Below are positions 8,653 through 17,787 of a stretch of DNA of 57,072 nucleotides, one piece after another; position 1 is the stretch's first letter; the number at the start of each line of letters is the position of its first letter. The stretch is from a virus, in the IMG/VR virus record IMGVR_UViG_3300044716_000998, positions 1 through 57,072 of that record; one strand, written 5' to 3'. The notes under the pieces are model-generated. The model did no database searches and was not told the origin of the DNA. It saw nothing but the letters and a program-made list of their open reading frames with translations. The translations under genes and the position numbers were made by a program.

Positions 8653-8662
8653 AATATTTATA
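8653..8662 (+). promoter_or_regulatory. Proposed late promoter box (AATATTTATA)
   Basis: The box ends 13 bases before the ATG of the tape measure gene at 8676, the same spacing as the box before 2006. No -33 TTG is present at the expected distance. Confidence 0.5.
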
Positions 8663-8675
8663 GCAAATCTACTTT

Positions 8676-11126
8676 ATGGCTGGTAAAAAAGAAATAGATG
8701 ATCTACTAAAACAGATAGAAGATAAGTATGATGCTTTAGGGAAAAAGAACCCATTTAGCGCTAAAAACTTCAATACTGGTAAAGTAGAAGAAATTATAGC
8801 TATATTAACAGCTGGTCTTAAAGACATTACTAGAGAATATGATAAGTTTAATGAGTCAATAGGTGATTCATTAAGCGGTCTTCGTGATGCCATGTCTGAA
8901 TTAAAAAAAGGCCCTAATGCTATTAAAGAAACATCTAAAGCATATCGTGGATTAACAGACATAGCTAGAGATCTTATTAAATTTAAAAAAGGAGACATTG
9001 ATCTTTCCGGACAAGAAATTAAAGAACTCCAAAAGCAAGCTTCTTTACATAAACAACGCATAGCTGATTCATTAAGATTAAATCAACTTAGAGCTCAAGG
9101 ATTAGATAGTGAATTAAAAGGTATCCTTAATGGAAGAAAATTCAATCAGACTGCTGGCGAGGAAAGAAAACGATATCAAGAAATTCTATCTACTAAAAAA
9201 GATATTGAAACCCAGAATAAAATTCTTCTTGATCAAGAAAAAGAATCAAAAGAACTTATTGGTGATATAGATGGTGAATTAAATAATGCTGCTAAAGGAA
9301 CTAAAGCTTTTGAAGGCAAATTCAAAGCATTAAGTGCCTTATTTGGAAAAGGAGAAATAGGCCAAGCTATAGCCAAGCGATTATCAGGACCTAATTCATA
9401 CAAAGGATCAGCATTTACCCCTCCAGGTGGTGCGGGTGGAGGAGGAGCACCTCCTACTGGAGGAGGCGGAGCCTCAGCAGCCTCAGGCATGATGGGAGGT
9501 GGAGGTGGTGGAGGAGCCATGGCTGGAGCAGCAGGAGGAGTATATGGTATGCTTTTAGCAAAAGCTGCTGAGAAACTTGGAGAAATAGTAGAGGAAATTA
9601 AAAAAACATTTAAGGAACTTGACAAAGCCGTTGGTGATATGGCTGGAGAATTTGGTATTAGTTACCAAGAAGCAGCTCGTCTTAGCAATGAGATGAACAC
9701 TCAGGCTAATTTGTCAATGGCTACTTCTGTTAGTACTAAGAAAATTCAAGAGGCCAACATGGCTATAAATAGAGTATTAGGTACTAATGCTGCTTTATCA
9801 GCTGAAATGGCTGTAGACTATGCCCAAATAACTCACCAAGCTAAATACTCAGCAGAAGCTATGGATGAGTTTGCTAGAATTAATTTAGCTACTAATGGAG
9901 ATATGTCTGAAAATTTAGCATTAATGCAGGGCCAAGCTGTGGCTTTGAATATGCAAAATGGTACTGTTATTAATGAGAAGAAATTATTTGAAGATTTAAT
10001 GAAAACTTCAAAAACATTACTTCTTACTTATGCTAACATGCCTAAAGAATTAATGAAGGCAGGGTATGAAGCGGCTAAGTTAGGTACATCTTTAGATAAA
10101 TTAGAAAAAGCCGGAGAATCATTATTACAATTCGAAGACTCAATATCAGCAGAATTAGAAGCTCAATTATTAACAGGTGAACAATTAAACTTAGAAGGTG
10201 CTAGATTAGCATACTTAAATAATGATATGGTTGGGTTTGCTAGAGAGTTAGCAGCCCAAAATATAACAGCCGCTAAATTCCAAGGCATGAATCGTCTCCA
10301 GCAAGATGCAATAGCCAAATCAATGGGTATGCAAAAAGATGAGATGGCTGAGATGTTAATGAATCAAGAAGCTTTAAAAAATGTAGGAGCAAAAAACACT
10401 GAAGAAGCTAAAAAGAAATATGATGAATTAGTTAAACAGTATGGTGTTGAAGGAGCTATAAAAAGATTAGGAGACGAAAAACTAGCCCAACAATTCCAAT
10501 CACAATCTTCCCAAGAAAGATGGAATGATGCTACTGAAAAATTTAAAGAAATTCTAGTATCAGTAATGGAAACTCTTATGCCTATAGTAAGTGCATTTTC
10601 AAATGTTCTTAAAATTGTAGGACCTATAGTAGGATTTGTAGCACAGTTACTTAAATTATTATTAAATATTGTTAATCTAGCTAATCCTTTCTCATGGATA
10701 GTATCTGGAATCCAATCATTAACTGGAAGTGATTTTAAAGATACAATGGCTGGTCAAAGTGTTGAGTCTATTAAAGGAACATTTAAATCTTCAAATACTT
10801 CAAAACCAACACCTGGTTTAGCAAGTGGAGGAACAGTTGTAGGAGCTGGAGCCATAATGGTAGGAGAAAACGGACCAGAAATTAGAACTGAAAAACCAGG
10901 TGCCACTATAACACCTTTAAATAAAGTTAATGCTGCCTCTGAAAGTGGTGCTAATAATAAACAACTAATAGACTCATTTAATGCTAAATTAGACAGCGTG
11001 GTAGCGGCTATTAAATCAATGAACGTATCAGTAGAGTTAGACGGTGAAAGAATAGGCCAAAATCGAACAGTTACAAATGCTGTGAATACAACTAATAATG
11101 TTATGTATAATACTAACATGGCTTAA
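8676..11126 (+). CDS. Tail tape measure protein (gp29-like role)
   Basis: The tape measure sets tail length and is ejected ahead of the DNA. This 816-residue protein is long, helical and charged in its first 240 residues, then has a glycine/alanine-rich segment (about residues 249-289), a second helical region, and hydrophobic stretches at about 625-680 (for example IVGFVAQLLKLLLNIVNL). Near residue 715 it has the LASGGTVVGAGAIMVGENGP motif seen at the C-terminus of many tape measures. It follows the chaperone pair directly, as expected. It is longer than T4 gp29 (590 residues), which would predict a longer tail if scaling holds. Confidence 0.82.
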   Translation: MAGKKEIDDLLKQIEDKYDALGKKNPFSAKNFNTGKVEEIIAILTAGLKDITREYDKFNESIGDSLSGLRDAMSELKKGPNAIKETSKAYRGLTDIARDLIKFKKGDIDLSGQEIKELQKQASLHKQRIADSLRLNQLRAQGLDSELKGILNGRKFNQTAGEERKRYQEILSTKKDIETQNKILLDQEKESKELIGDIDGELNNAAKGTKAFEGKFKALSALFGKGEIGQAIAKRLSGPNSYKGSAFTPPGGAGGGGAPPTGGGGASAASGMMGGGGGGGAMAGAAGGVYGMLLAKAAEKLGEIVEEIKKTFKELDKAVGDMAGEFGISYQEAARLSNEMNTQANLSMATSVSTKKIQEANMAINRVLGTNAALSAEMAVDYAQITHQAKYSAEAMDEFARINLATNGDMSENLALMQGQAVALNMQNGTVINEKKLFEDLMKTSKTLLLTYANMPKELMKAGYEAAKLGTSLDKLEKAGESLLQFEDSISAELEAQLLTGEQLNLEGARLAYLNNDMVGFARELAAQNITAAKFQGMNRLQQDAIAKSMGMQKDEMAEMLMNQEALKNVGAKNTEEAKKKYDELVKQYGVEGAIKRLGDEKLAQQFQSQSSQERWNDATEKFKEILVSVMETLMPIVSAFSNVLKIVGPIVGFVAQLLKLLLNIVNLANPFSWIVSGIQSLTGSDFKDTMAGQSVESIKGTFKSSNTSKPTPGLASGGTVVGAGAIMVGENGPEIRTEKPGATITPLNKVNAASESGANNKQLIDSFNAKLDSVVAAIKSMNVSVELDGERIGQNRTVTNAVNTTNNVMYNTNMA

Positions 11127-11132
11127 TTTTTT

Positions 11133-11143
11133 AATATTTATAA
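11133..11143 (+). promoter_or_regulatory. Proposed late promoter box (AATATTTATAA)
   Basis: The box is followed 12 bases later by the ATG at 11156. Box sequence and spacing are the same as before 4613 and 38167. Confidence 0.5.
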
Positions 11144-11155
11144 TAAAACACACAT

Positions 11156-11506
11156 ATGGGACTTTTAGACTTACTCGCACAAAATGGCTCTAACCTTACC
11201 TCACAAGACGGTCAGACGCCTCCAGGATTTAACCAATCTGTATCTATATTAAACTCAGCTACATTAGCTGGATCTCAATTAGATTTAGATGCGGTCACAC
11301 CACCTCAATATGATGTTAACCCAACTGTATTAGCTACATCATTGACTCAAACTCAATTAGATGGATACGATGGTCAAACACCACAAACATATCAAAATCA
11401 AGTATTATTACAAACTGGTATGCTTTTAGCGACAACATTACCTGGGTCAATATTAGACCTAGAAGGACAAACACCTCCAAGATACTTAGATAACCAACCA
11501 GGATAA
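11156..11506 (+). CDS. Small repeat protein with (L)DGQTPP motifs, unknown function
   Basis: The 116-residue product holds four copies of a DGQTPPxY/F-like motif: QDGQTPPGF, LDAVTPPQY, YDGQTPQTY and LEGQTPPRY, spaced by about 25-36 residues. There is no signal peptide or membrane segment. The gene lies between the tape measure and a large baseplate gene and its stop overlaps the next start (TAATG), so a baseplate or hub component is plausible. I do not recognise the family. Confidence 0.55.
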   Translation: MGLLDLLAQNGSNLTSQDGQTPPGFNQSVSILNSATLAGSQLDLDAVTPPQYDVNPTVLATSLTQTQLDGYDGQTPQTYQNQVLLQTGMLLATTLPGSILDLEGQTPPRYLDNQPG

Positions 11507-13719
11507 TGGGATTAATAAATTTAGTAACTAACCTACCTAACTTTTACTATTATAACTCCAAAGGGCAACAAGGGGGTTTAGGTAATTTCTCTGCTAAAAA
11601 ATTAGATTACGGAAATGACAGAAAAGGAGGAGGAACAAGCAATCAACCTTATATTGTTAAAGATCTTCCTGGACTTAATGATTATACAGTAAATAGTACT
11701 GACTTTTTACTTAGAGGTGGTATCCTTACAGCAGCAGATACCGCAGAGGACGTTAGTAGGATTTCTAAATTTTTATTTGATACTAAATCACCAAATGGTT
11801 TATTGTTTACTACTAAACAATTATTATTAGAGCGTCAAAATCCTAAAACTACATACCAAAGAAGAATATATAGTCCTACTAGTACTATACTTCAAGCAGG
11901 AGTATCGGCATTTGGTGGACATTTAAATAAACAAGGTTTAGTTCCATTTGAAAGATCATATTATATAGGTGGTAGAGATGGATATAATGATGTTATTGGT
12001 AATCTTAATAAATTAAATATAAATAGGTTATTAGGATTATATTCTTCTAAAATTAATACTGGGTATACAAATGCTTTATCTGAAATAGAATTTAATATCT
12101 CAAATCAACCTGGGGTATTAATATCATATGCTGGTGGTCCTAGTACTTTAGGAGTTCCATTCGGAAGAACTAGAATACGTTTAGCTAATTCAGCTAGAAC
12201 CCCGCAGATAAGTTTTGATTATAGATCTCGAACTGAATCAGCTATAGTTAATGGAAATATAGTTATAAGTAAAGGCCCAACAGTATATAATACTTCAAAT
12301 CCTGGAACTATAAACAAACAATTATTTGGTGTCAGTAATTTATATCTTGAACAGACTTATAAAGGATTATTTATCAATGTCCCTACAGTACTAAGAACTG
12401 TTGCTAATTTAAACCAACCTGATCCTGGAAAAACTAATATTTTCCAACCAACTAAACCAAGTAGTGTAGTAAATAATGTTTATGTGTTTAACTACGCTCA
12501 ACTATTAGACCCCGGAACAGTTCAAGCTTCAGGATCTTTAACAAGCATGGTTGATGTATCTCATAAAAACGGAGCTAGTAATGCTCTTACAGATTTTAGA
12601 GGTAAAATAAACACAACAGCTACTGGTGATGGTCTTCCTTCTACTTCATATACAGTATTCAATAGGGAGACAACATATGACACCAGTATAACAACATACA
12701 AAGGAAACTTTAAAAACGGAGCTAGAGTTCTTAATCCTAATATAGCTATTTCCCCTGACCAAACTGAAAAAGGAACATTAGGAGAAGATATAATTGATTT
12801 TAATATTACTTCTATATCAAATGGAGGAAGTAATGTTCTATTAGATTTTAAAGCATACATAGAAGACTTCTCAGATACTTTTAATGGAGAATGGGAAGCA
12901 TTTAAATATGTAGGTAGAGGAGAAAATTTTTGGAAATATAAAGGATATAGTAGAGAATTTAATATTAATTTCAATGTTGTAGCTTTATCTAGAGCAGATA
13001 TGCTCTATAACTTCAGAAAACTTAATTATTTAGGTTCATTACTTACACCAGATTATTCTAGTGTTGGTTTTATGCGTGGTAACCTGGTTAAAATGACACT
13101 AGGAAACTACTTTAATGGAGTACCAGGCATAATTAAAACAATTACATATACACCAGTATTTGAAGCAGGGTGGGATATTAATAGAAATGTAGATGGAACT
13201 AACATTCTTAAAAATTCTGCTTTATACACAGGACAGTTGCCTAAACTTATTAAAGTTAATTTATCATTCACCCCAGTTCACAAATATGTACCTAAATTAG
13301 GAGAAACATATATAGGAATTAGAGGAATTCATAATAATTTGGCTAAAAATAAAGTTCAACGTATCATCCCAGATGAAGATGGAAATACACCTACAGTAAG
13401 TGTATTAGGAGTAGGAACACCAGGCAATAGCACATTATTAACAAGTGTAGCTCAAGATGCATATGGAAAGGATATAGGAAATGATTATACTAATAATGCA
13501 GGAGGTGGTAATACTACTGATATTTTAGGAGATTCTTTTGATCCAAAATCAGGTATATTAAGTTATGCAGATTATAATGGTAACACTACAGTAAACGCTA
13601 TAGACTCAAATACTCTTGCAGGAGAAGCATTAGGTCCTAAAGTTGCTACTACTCCTGAATCTATATATACTAATGGCCCTGAACTTATAGGTGTAACTCC
13701 TACATCATTAAGTTTTTAA
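11506..13719 (+). CDS. Baseplate structural protein (possible tube initiator/cap)
   Basis: This 737-residue protein has no clear enzymatic motif. A region around residues 445-560 carries the pattern FSDTFNGEWEAFKYVGRGE, then a segment starting WKYKGYSREFNINFNVVALS, then YNFRKLNYLGSLLTPDY. Similar GR...Y...R.I...F.V.A.S patterns occur in T4-type baseplate proteins with a tube-like fold such as gp48/gp54. That link is from memory and uncertain. Gene order, between tape measure and LysM/hub genes, supports a baseplate role. The remainder is beta-rich and repetitive in Asn, Thr and Gly. Confidence 0.5.
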   Translation: MGLINLVTNLPNFYYYNSKGQQGGLGNFSAKKLDYGNDRKGGGTSNQPYIVKDLPGLNDYTVNSTDFLLRGGILTAADTAEDVSRISKFLFDTKSPNGLLFTTKQLLLERQNPKTTYQRRIYSPTSTILQAGVSAFGGHLNKQGLVPFERSYYIGGRDGYNDVIGNLNKLNINRLLGLYSSKINTGYTNALSEIEFNISNQPGVLISYAGGPSTLGVPFGRTRIRLANSARTPQISFDYRSRTESAIVNGNIVISKGPTVYNTSNPGTINKQLFGVSNLYLEQTYKGLFINVPTVLRTVANLNQPDPGKTNIFQPTKPSSVVNNVYVFNYAQLLDPGTVQASGSLTSMVDVSHKNGASNALTDFRGKINTTATGDGLPSTSYTVFNRETTYDTSITTYKGNFKNGARVLNPNIAISPDQTEKGTLGEDIIDFNITSISNGGSNVLLDFKAYIEDFSDTFNGEWEAFKYVGRGENFWKYKGYSREFNINFNVVALSRADMLYNFRKLNYLGSLLTPDYSSVGFMRGNLVKMTLGNYFNGVPGIIKTITYTPVFEAGWDINRNVDGTNILKNSALYTGQLPKLIKVNLSFTPVHKYVPKLGETYIGIRGIHNNLAKNKVQRIIPDEDGNTPTVSVLGVGTPGNSTLLTSVAQDAYGKDIGNDYTNNAGGGNTTDILGDSFDPKSGILSYADYNGNTTVNAIDSNTLAGEALGPKVATTPESIYTNGPELIGVTPTSLSF

Positions 13720-13731
13720 TAAATTAATACT

Positions 13732-14034
13732 ATGAATCGTAATCAGAATGTCACTATACTAAATAATCCAAGCGGAGTAAAATATTACAGAGATGTAAAA
13801 TTCCCTATTGTCCCTAAAAGTTTAAGTGATATATATGTAATTACAACAGCAGGAGACAGATTAGATTTACTAGCGCAGCAATATTACAGTGATACTACAT
13901 TATGGTGGATAATCTCAGCAGCAAATGATGAATTACCCCAAGATTCATTATATTTACCCGAGGGAACACAATTAAGAATTCCTGTTAATACAGACGGCGT
14001 TATTCGTTTGTATAATTTTATAAATGAAATTTAA
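13732..14034 (+). CDS. LysM-containing baseplate protein (gp53/tail protein X-like)
   Basis: The 100-residue protein has one LysM-like domain at about residues 33-88: YVITTAGDRLDLLAQQYYSD, then TLWWIISAAND and a PEGTQLRIP end. Phage baseplate proteins such as T4 gp53 and P2 gpX carry the same fold and join wedge or hub parts. The lack of a signal peptide and its place between two baseplate genes favour a structural role rather than free cell-wall binding. It is about half the length of T4 gp53. Confidence 0.68.
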   Translation: MNRNQNVTILNNPSGVKYYRDVKFPIVPKSLSDIYVITTAGDRLDLLAQQYYSDTTLWWIISAANDELPQDSLYLPEGTQLRIPVNTDGVIRLYNFINEI

Positions 14035-14040
14035 TAAGTT

Positions 14041-17000
14041 ATGGCTAGTGGAGTAATAGGACAAGCATTTGACCCTTATGTACAAGGTCAAATCGAAATT
14101 CGCCAAGAAAAATTAGGAGCGAATAATAGAAGTGAGGATGTATTAAAATACATGAACTCTAAAACGCCTTGGTTAAAACTCACATCTGGTATAGATGTAA
14201 ATGCAGCTAGACTTAAAGAAGTATTCTCTAATTCTTCATACTCATACGGATCAGGAGCTAATTTAGCTAAAGAATTCCAATTATTTGGAGCTCAATTTAA
14301 TGGTGGTAAAACAGCTACTAGAGGAGTTGGTTATACTGATAACTCATCATACGGGTTTTTATCTAATTCTAATTACGGGCATGTCCCACCCCCAGGTATA
14401 ATATCTGCAGATATAAAATCTGTTAACCGAGGTTCATTACGATTCGCTGATATTAAAATAATATGCCATAATTTACAACAATTTAAAGTTATTGAGACTT
14501 TATATTTGCGCCTAAAATACAGTATGTTACTTGAATGGGGACATTCAATATTTTTTGATAACAATGGTGATTTAAAAGAAAATACAAGTTATAGCATATC
14601 TGATGATTTTTTAGCAGGTTCAACTACATTAAACGGAGTAACTGTTAATTTAAATGAAAATGTAGTACTTACTAAAATTCGAGAACAAAGGAGACAATCT
14701 GATGGAAACTATGATGGATTTTATGGATTTGTAAAGAATTTCTCATGGACTTTAAGACAAGATGGTGGTTATGATATTACTCTTAATTTAGTATCTGCTG
14801 GAGATGTTATTGAGTCTTTAAAAATCAATACAAATTACCCAAAAGTACCAGCAACTGTAGCTTCAGGATCAAATGATCCTACATATTACACTAACCAAAA
14901 CAAATCTACTTTAAACACTATACTTAATTACTTTACTAACCAATTATGGAGTGGCGGTGGAGTAGCAGGAGATGTCAAAATAATAGATGGAATTCCTCCA
15001 AGTGGACCTACAAACACAAACCAAATATCATCAATTACTGGTTTTTCAACTAATTTTAAAAGAGATAATACTATTGGGTTTTGGACAAATTTAGAAGGAG
15101 CAGGGGTATGTTTTCCTAATTTACAACAGGGCACTTGGTATGGGGCTCAGTATTATGTAAAACTTGGTACTCTACTTAAAGTAATAGAAAGTTATTTATT
15201 ATATTATGATACTAACAAAAATGCAATACCGTTAGTAGATAGAGGAGAAGGCTACCCTCCAATAGTAGGAATTGATTGGGCATTCTTTAAAAACTACTGT
15301 TTTACTATACCTAACCAATGCAGCTCAGACCCTACAGTTTGTTTAATCCCTTTAGATACAGTATCTGCTGCTGCCGCCCCTAAATTTAGAGAAACTAGAA
15401 CTACTACAGTATTTAAAAGACCTCCTATGGCTAATGTAGTAACTACAACTACTACAGATATAGCAGCACTTCCTCTTACTTTAGCAGCTAACATAAATGG
15501 AGTAAATTCAACTATATATGGTATAATAAGTGGCGCCACATATACTATCTCAGATAACACCGCAGGTAGTGACAGAACAGTAGTGACAGTAACTTATACT
15601 TCTTTAGGTGGTGGTGGAGTTCCTCCTCTTACACGTGGTGTATATTATTATTTAGATCAAGTTGATAGAGCTGGTTTTAGATATACTAACAGTGCGTATG
15701 TTGGTAATACTATGGGAATATTATTAAATATTGATTATATAGCTAGAGTATTAGAAGAATTTATAGACCCAGAAACTGGAGCAGTATCATTATATGAATT
15801 TTTAACCAATATAATGAAAGGTGTTCAAGCTGCTTTAGGGAATATTAATAACTTTGAAGTAATATATGATGAAGACACAAATCTGTTAAGAATTATAGAC
15901 AATACAAACATACCAGAATTATTCAAAGTTTCAGGTGTTACCCCAGGAGTTGTAACTCCAATAAATCCTAATTTGTTATATAATAATTATGGAAGTTTTG
16001 TTAAAGATTTAGTTATTAAAACTGAGTTCTCAAATGCCTTTGCCACTATGGTTAGTATAGGAGCTCAAGCTAATGGAAACGTTGTCGGAGAAGACGCTAC
16101 AGCATTTAGCAAATGGAATACAGGTTTAATAGATAGGATAGTACCAGTTAAAACAAATCTTAATTCTAAACCAAGCACTGCACCAGATGTTGAAACATTA
16201 TATATTAATAATTTAGCATCATTAAGGAATTTTAATAGACTAGTAAATGATGGTGTTGTAACTGACGCCGATATATCAGCTATATCTTATACAACAGCAG
16301 ACATTTATAGTTATGATATAGGTCATTTAGTAAATAAAAATTATATACCCCCTAGAGGATTTATACCTTTAGACATGCAAATAACTTTAGATGGGATTAG
16401 TGGACCTAGATTATTAGAAGTATATACCATTAATGAAGCTTTACTTCCTGAGAATTATAGAAAACATCTACAGTTTTTAGTTAAAGGTATATCTCATAAA
16501 ATTGATATTAATGGTTGGACAACTACACTAAATAGTCTTGGTACTCCTATAGATAAAAACTTATCAGTCAAACAACCACCACGCAACGCATCATTATCTA
16601 CTGGAGGTGGCGGAGGCGGAGGCGGCGGCGGTGGCGGCGGTGGCGGTACAGGATATTGGGCAACTAAACTTCGAGCAGCTCTAGCAGCAGCAGGGGGAGG
16701 GTCTGGAGCAAATTATGATACTAGAGCAGATATAACTGAAAATATGTTTAAAGCAGCAGCTAAAGTATTTGAACTTATACACACTAATTTCCCAACATTT
16801 AAGATCGAATCTAATTCTGGAAATGATTTATTCCATAGTGCACCTCACCATTCTACTGGTAATGCTATTGACTTCACTGTAACAAACCCAGCTGCTCCAA
16901 GAGATGGATTTACATGGACATCCGCGGATGGAAGAACAACTAAACAAGTTCGATTCACTCAAGCTGATATAGATAGTATTATAAATAAAGTATTAGATCC

Positions 17001-17175
17001 ATTAACAGCCGGGAATGATAATTTTAGGTATTTAAATGAATATAATCATCCATCAGCAAGAGCTACAGGACCTCATTTCCATATATCTTGGAGTAGCGGA
17101 AGAGAGGGAAAAACTAGTCAAATTGCAGCTAAAAGAAAAGTAACAGCTGGAACATTAACTGCTATAACTATATAA
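14041..17175 (+). CDS. Baseplate hub protein fused to C-terminal zinc peptidase (tail lysin)
   Basis: The protein has 1044 residues. The N-terminal 850 look like a baseplate hub/spike component. A run of 15 glycines (residues 855-869) then links to a C-terminal domain with M15-type zinc peptidase signatures: HSTGNAID (H937 to D944) and GPHFH (residues 1010-1014). Such domains cut peptidoglycan cross-links or stem peptides. In T4 the hub carries a gp5 lysozyme instead, so here a peptidase probably does the local wall digestion during injection. The N-terminal hub assignment is by position and size; the peptidase motifs are direct. Substrate bond is unknown. Confidence 0.75.
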   Translation: MASGVIGQAFDPYVQGQIEIRQEKLGANNRSEDVLKYMNSKTPWLKLTSGIDVNAARLKEVFSNSSYSYGSGANLAKEFQLFGAQFNGGKTATRGVGYTDNSSYGFLSNSNYGHVPPPGIISADIKSVNRGSLRFADIKIICHNLQQFKVIETLYLRLKYSMLLEWGHSIFFDNNGDLKENTSYSISDDFLAGSTTLNGVTVNLNENVVLTKIREQRRQSDGNYDGFYGFVKNFSWTLRQDGGYDITLNLVSAGDVIESLKINTNYPKVPATVASGSNDPTYYTNQNKSTLNTILNYFTNQLWSGGGVAGDVKIIDGIPPSGPTNTNQISSITGFSTNFKRDNTIGFWTNLEGAGVCFPNLQQGTWYGAQYYVKLGTLLKVIESYLLYYDTNKNAIPLVDRGEGYPPIVGIDWAFFKNYCFTIPNQCSSDPTVCLIPLDTVSAAAAPKFRETRTTTVFKRPPMANVVTTTTTDIAALPLTLAANINGVNSTIYGIISGATYTISDNTAGSDRTVVTVTYTSLGGGGVPPLTRGVYYYLDQVDRAGFRYTNSAYVGNTMGILLNIDYIARVLEEFIDPETGAVSLYEFLTNIMKGVQAALGNINNFEVIYDEDTNLLRIIDNTNIPELFKVSGVTPGVVTPINPNLLYNNYGSFVKDLVIKTEFSNAFATMVSIGAQANGNVVGEDATAFSKWNTGLIDRIVPVKTNLNSKPSTAPDVETLYINNLASLRNFNRLVNDGVVTDADISAISYTTADIYSYDIGHLVNKNYIPPRGFIPLDMQITLDGISGPRLLEVYTINEALLPENYRKHLQFLVKGISHKIDINGWTTTLNSLGTPIDKNLSVKQPPRNASLSTGGGGGGGGGGGGGGGTGYWATKLRAALAAAGGGSGANYDTRADITENMFKAAAKVFELIHTNFPTFKIESNSGNDLFHSAPHHSTGNAIDFTVTNPAAPRDGFTWTSADGRTTKQVRFTQADIDSIINKVLDPLTAGNDNFRYLNEYNHPSARATGPHFHISWSSGREGKTSQIAAKRKVTAGTLTAITI

Positions 17176-17177
17176 TA

Positions 17178-17741
17178 ATGCCATATATACCTAAAAATAA
17201 AATCCAATCAAATCTATACACCTCAGGAAATGAATATACTTTAAATCCTAATGATAGTGGTAAATTTTATATTGGAAATTATTATAAATTATATACTGGA
17301 GAAACATTTACTGGTCGATTTAGTGGGGATATACCTAACAGCGTTAGGATATTCCCCTACTACGGCCCTGACGGAGAAGAATTTCAACAGCAAAAACTAG
17401 CCAAGAACCCAGCTCTTGGTATTTTTCCTACTAGTGAAGATTACAAACGAGGATATTTTACTAGATATTTTACAAAACGAATTAACCAATTGATATTTGA
17501 AGAAATAAATAAATCTACATATCAATCTTTTTCTCAAACTGCTACTCCACAACAAATTAGTCATAATTATTTATACCAGCCTATATCTTTAAAATGGAGA
17601 CTAACAGGTGATGAAAAAGAAGTATATAAGTCTAATTTAGAATTAACAAAACTAGTTGAAAAAACTAATGATGTTTTAGGGTTAGGTATATTTTTAAAAG
17701 AAAATTACCTCCAATACTATAAACCCCAAATTCAAAAATAG
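17178..17741 (+). CDS. Hypothetical virion-associated protein
   Basis: The product is 187 residues, rich in Tyr, Asn and Lys, with no membrane segment. It starts YIPKNKIQSNLYTSGNEYTL, a pattern I associate with hypothetical proteins at the end of tail gene blocks in large T4-like phages, but no function is known to me. It starts two bases after the hub-peptidase stop and is the last gene before a host-type promoter, so it belongs to the structural unit. Confidence 0.55.
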   Translation: MPYIPKNKIQSNLYTSGNEYTLNPNDSGKFYIGNYYKLYTGETFTGRFSGDIPNSVRIFPYYGPDGEEFQQQKLAKNPALGIFPTSEDYKRGYFTRYFTKRINQLIFEEINKSTYQSFSQTATPQQISHNYLYQPISLKWRLTGDEKEVYKSNLELTKLVEKTNDVLGLGIFLKENYLQYYKPQIQK

Positions 17742-17772
17742 TTTGGTTATATTATAATCTTTATTATATTTA
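17742..17772 (+). promoter_or_regulatory. Host-type promoter before polymerase-like gene
   Basis: TTTG at 17742-17745 is followed after 19 bases by TATATTTA at 17765-17772. The ATG follows 15 bases later at 17788. It begins the replication block. Confidence 0.6.
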
Positions 17773-17787
17773 CAATAAATAAAGGTT

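Noticed and set aside
8669-9061. Minus-strand ORF of 130 codons over the start of the tape measure gene, and similar minus-strand frames elsewhere
   Set aside because: They lie fully inside strong + strand genes, lack start signals and have compositions expected of antisense frames in AT-rich DNA.
9233-9625. Proline-rich minus-strand ORF inside the tape measure gene
   Set aside because: It is the antisense of the glycine-rich segment of the tape measure; it has no coding support and all real genes are on the + strand.
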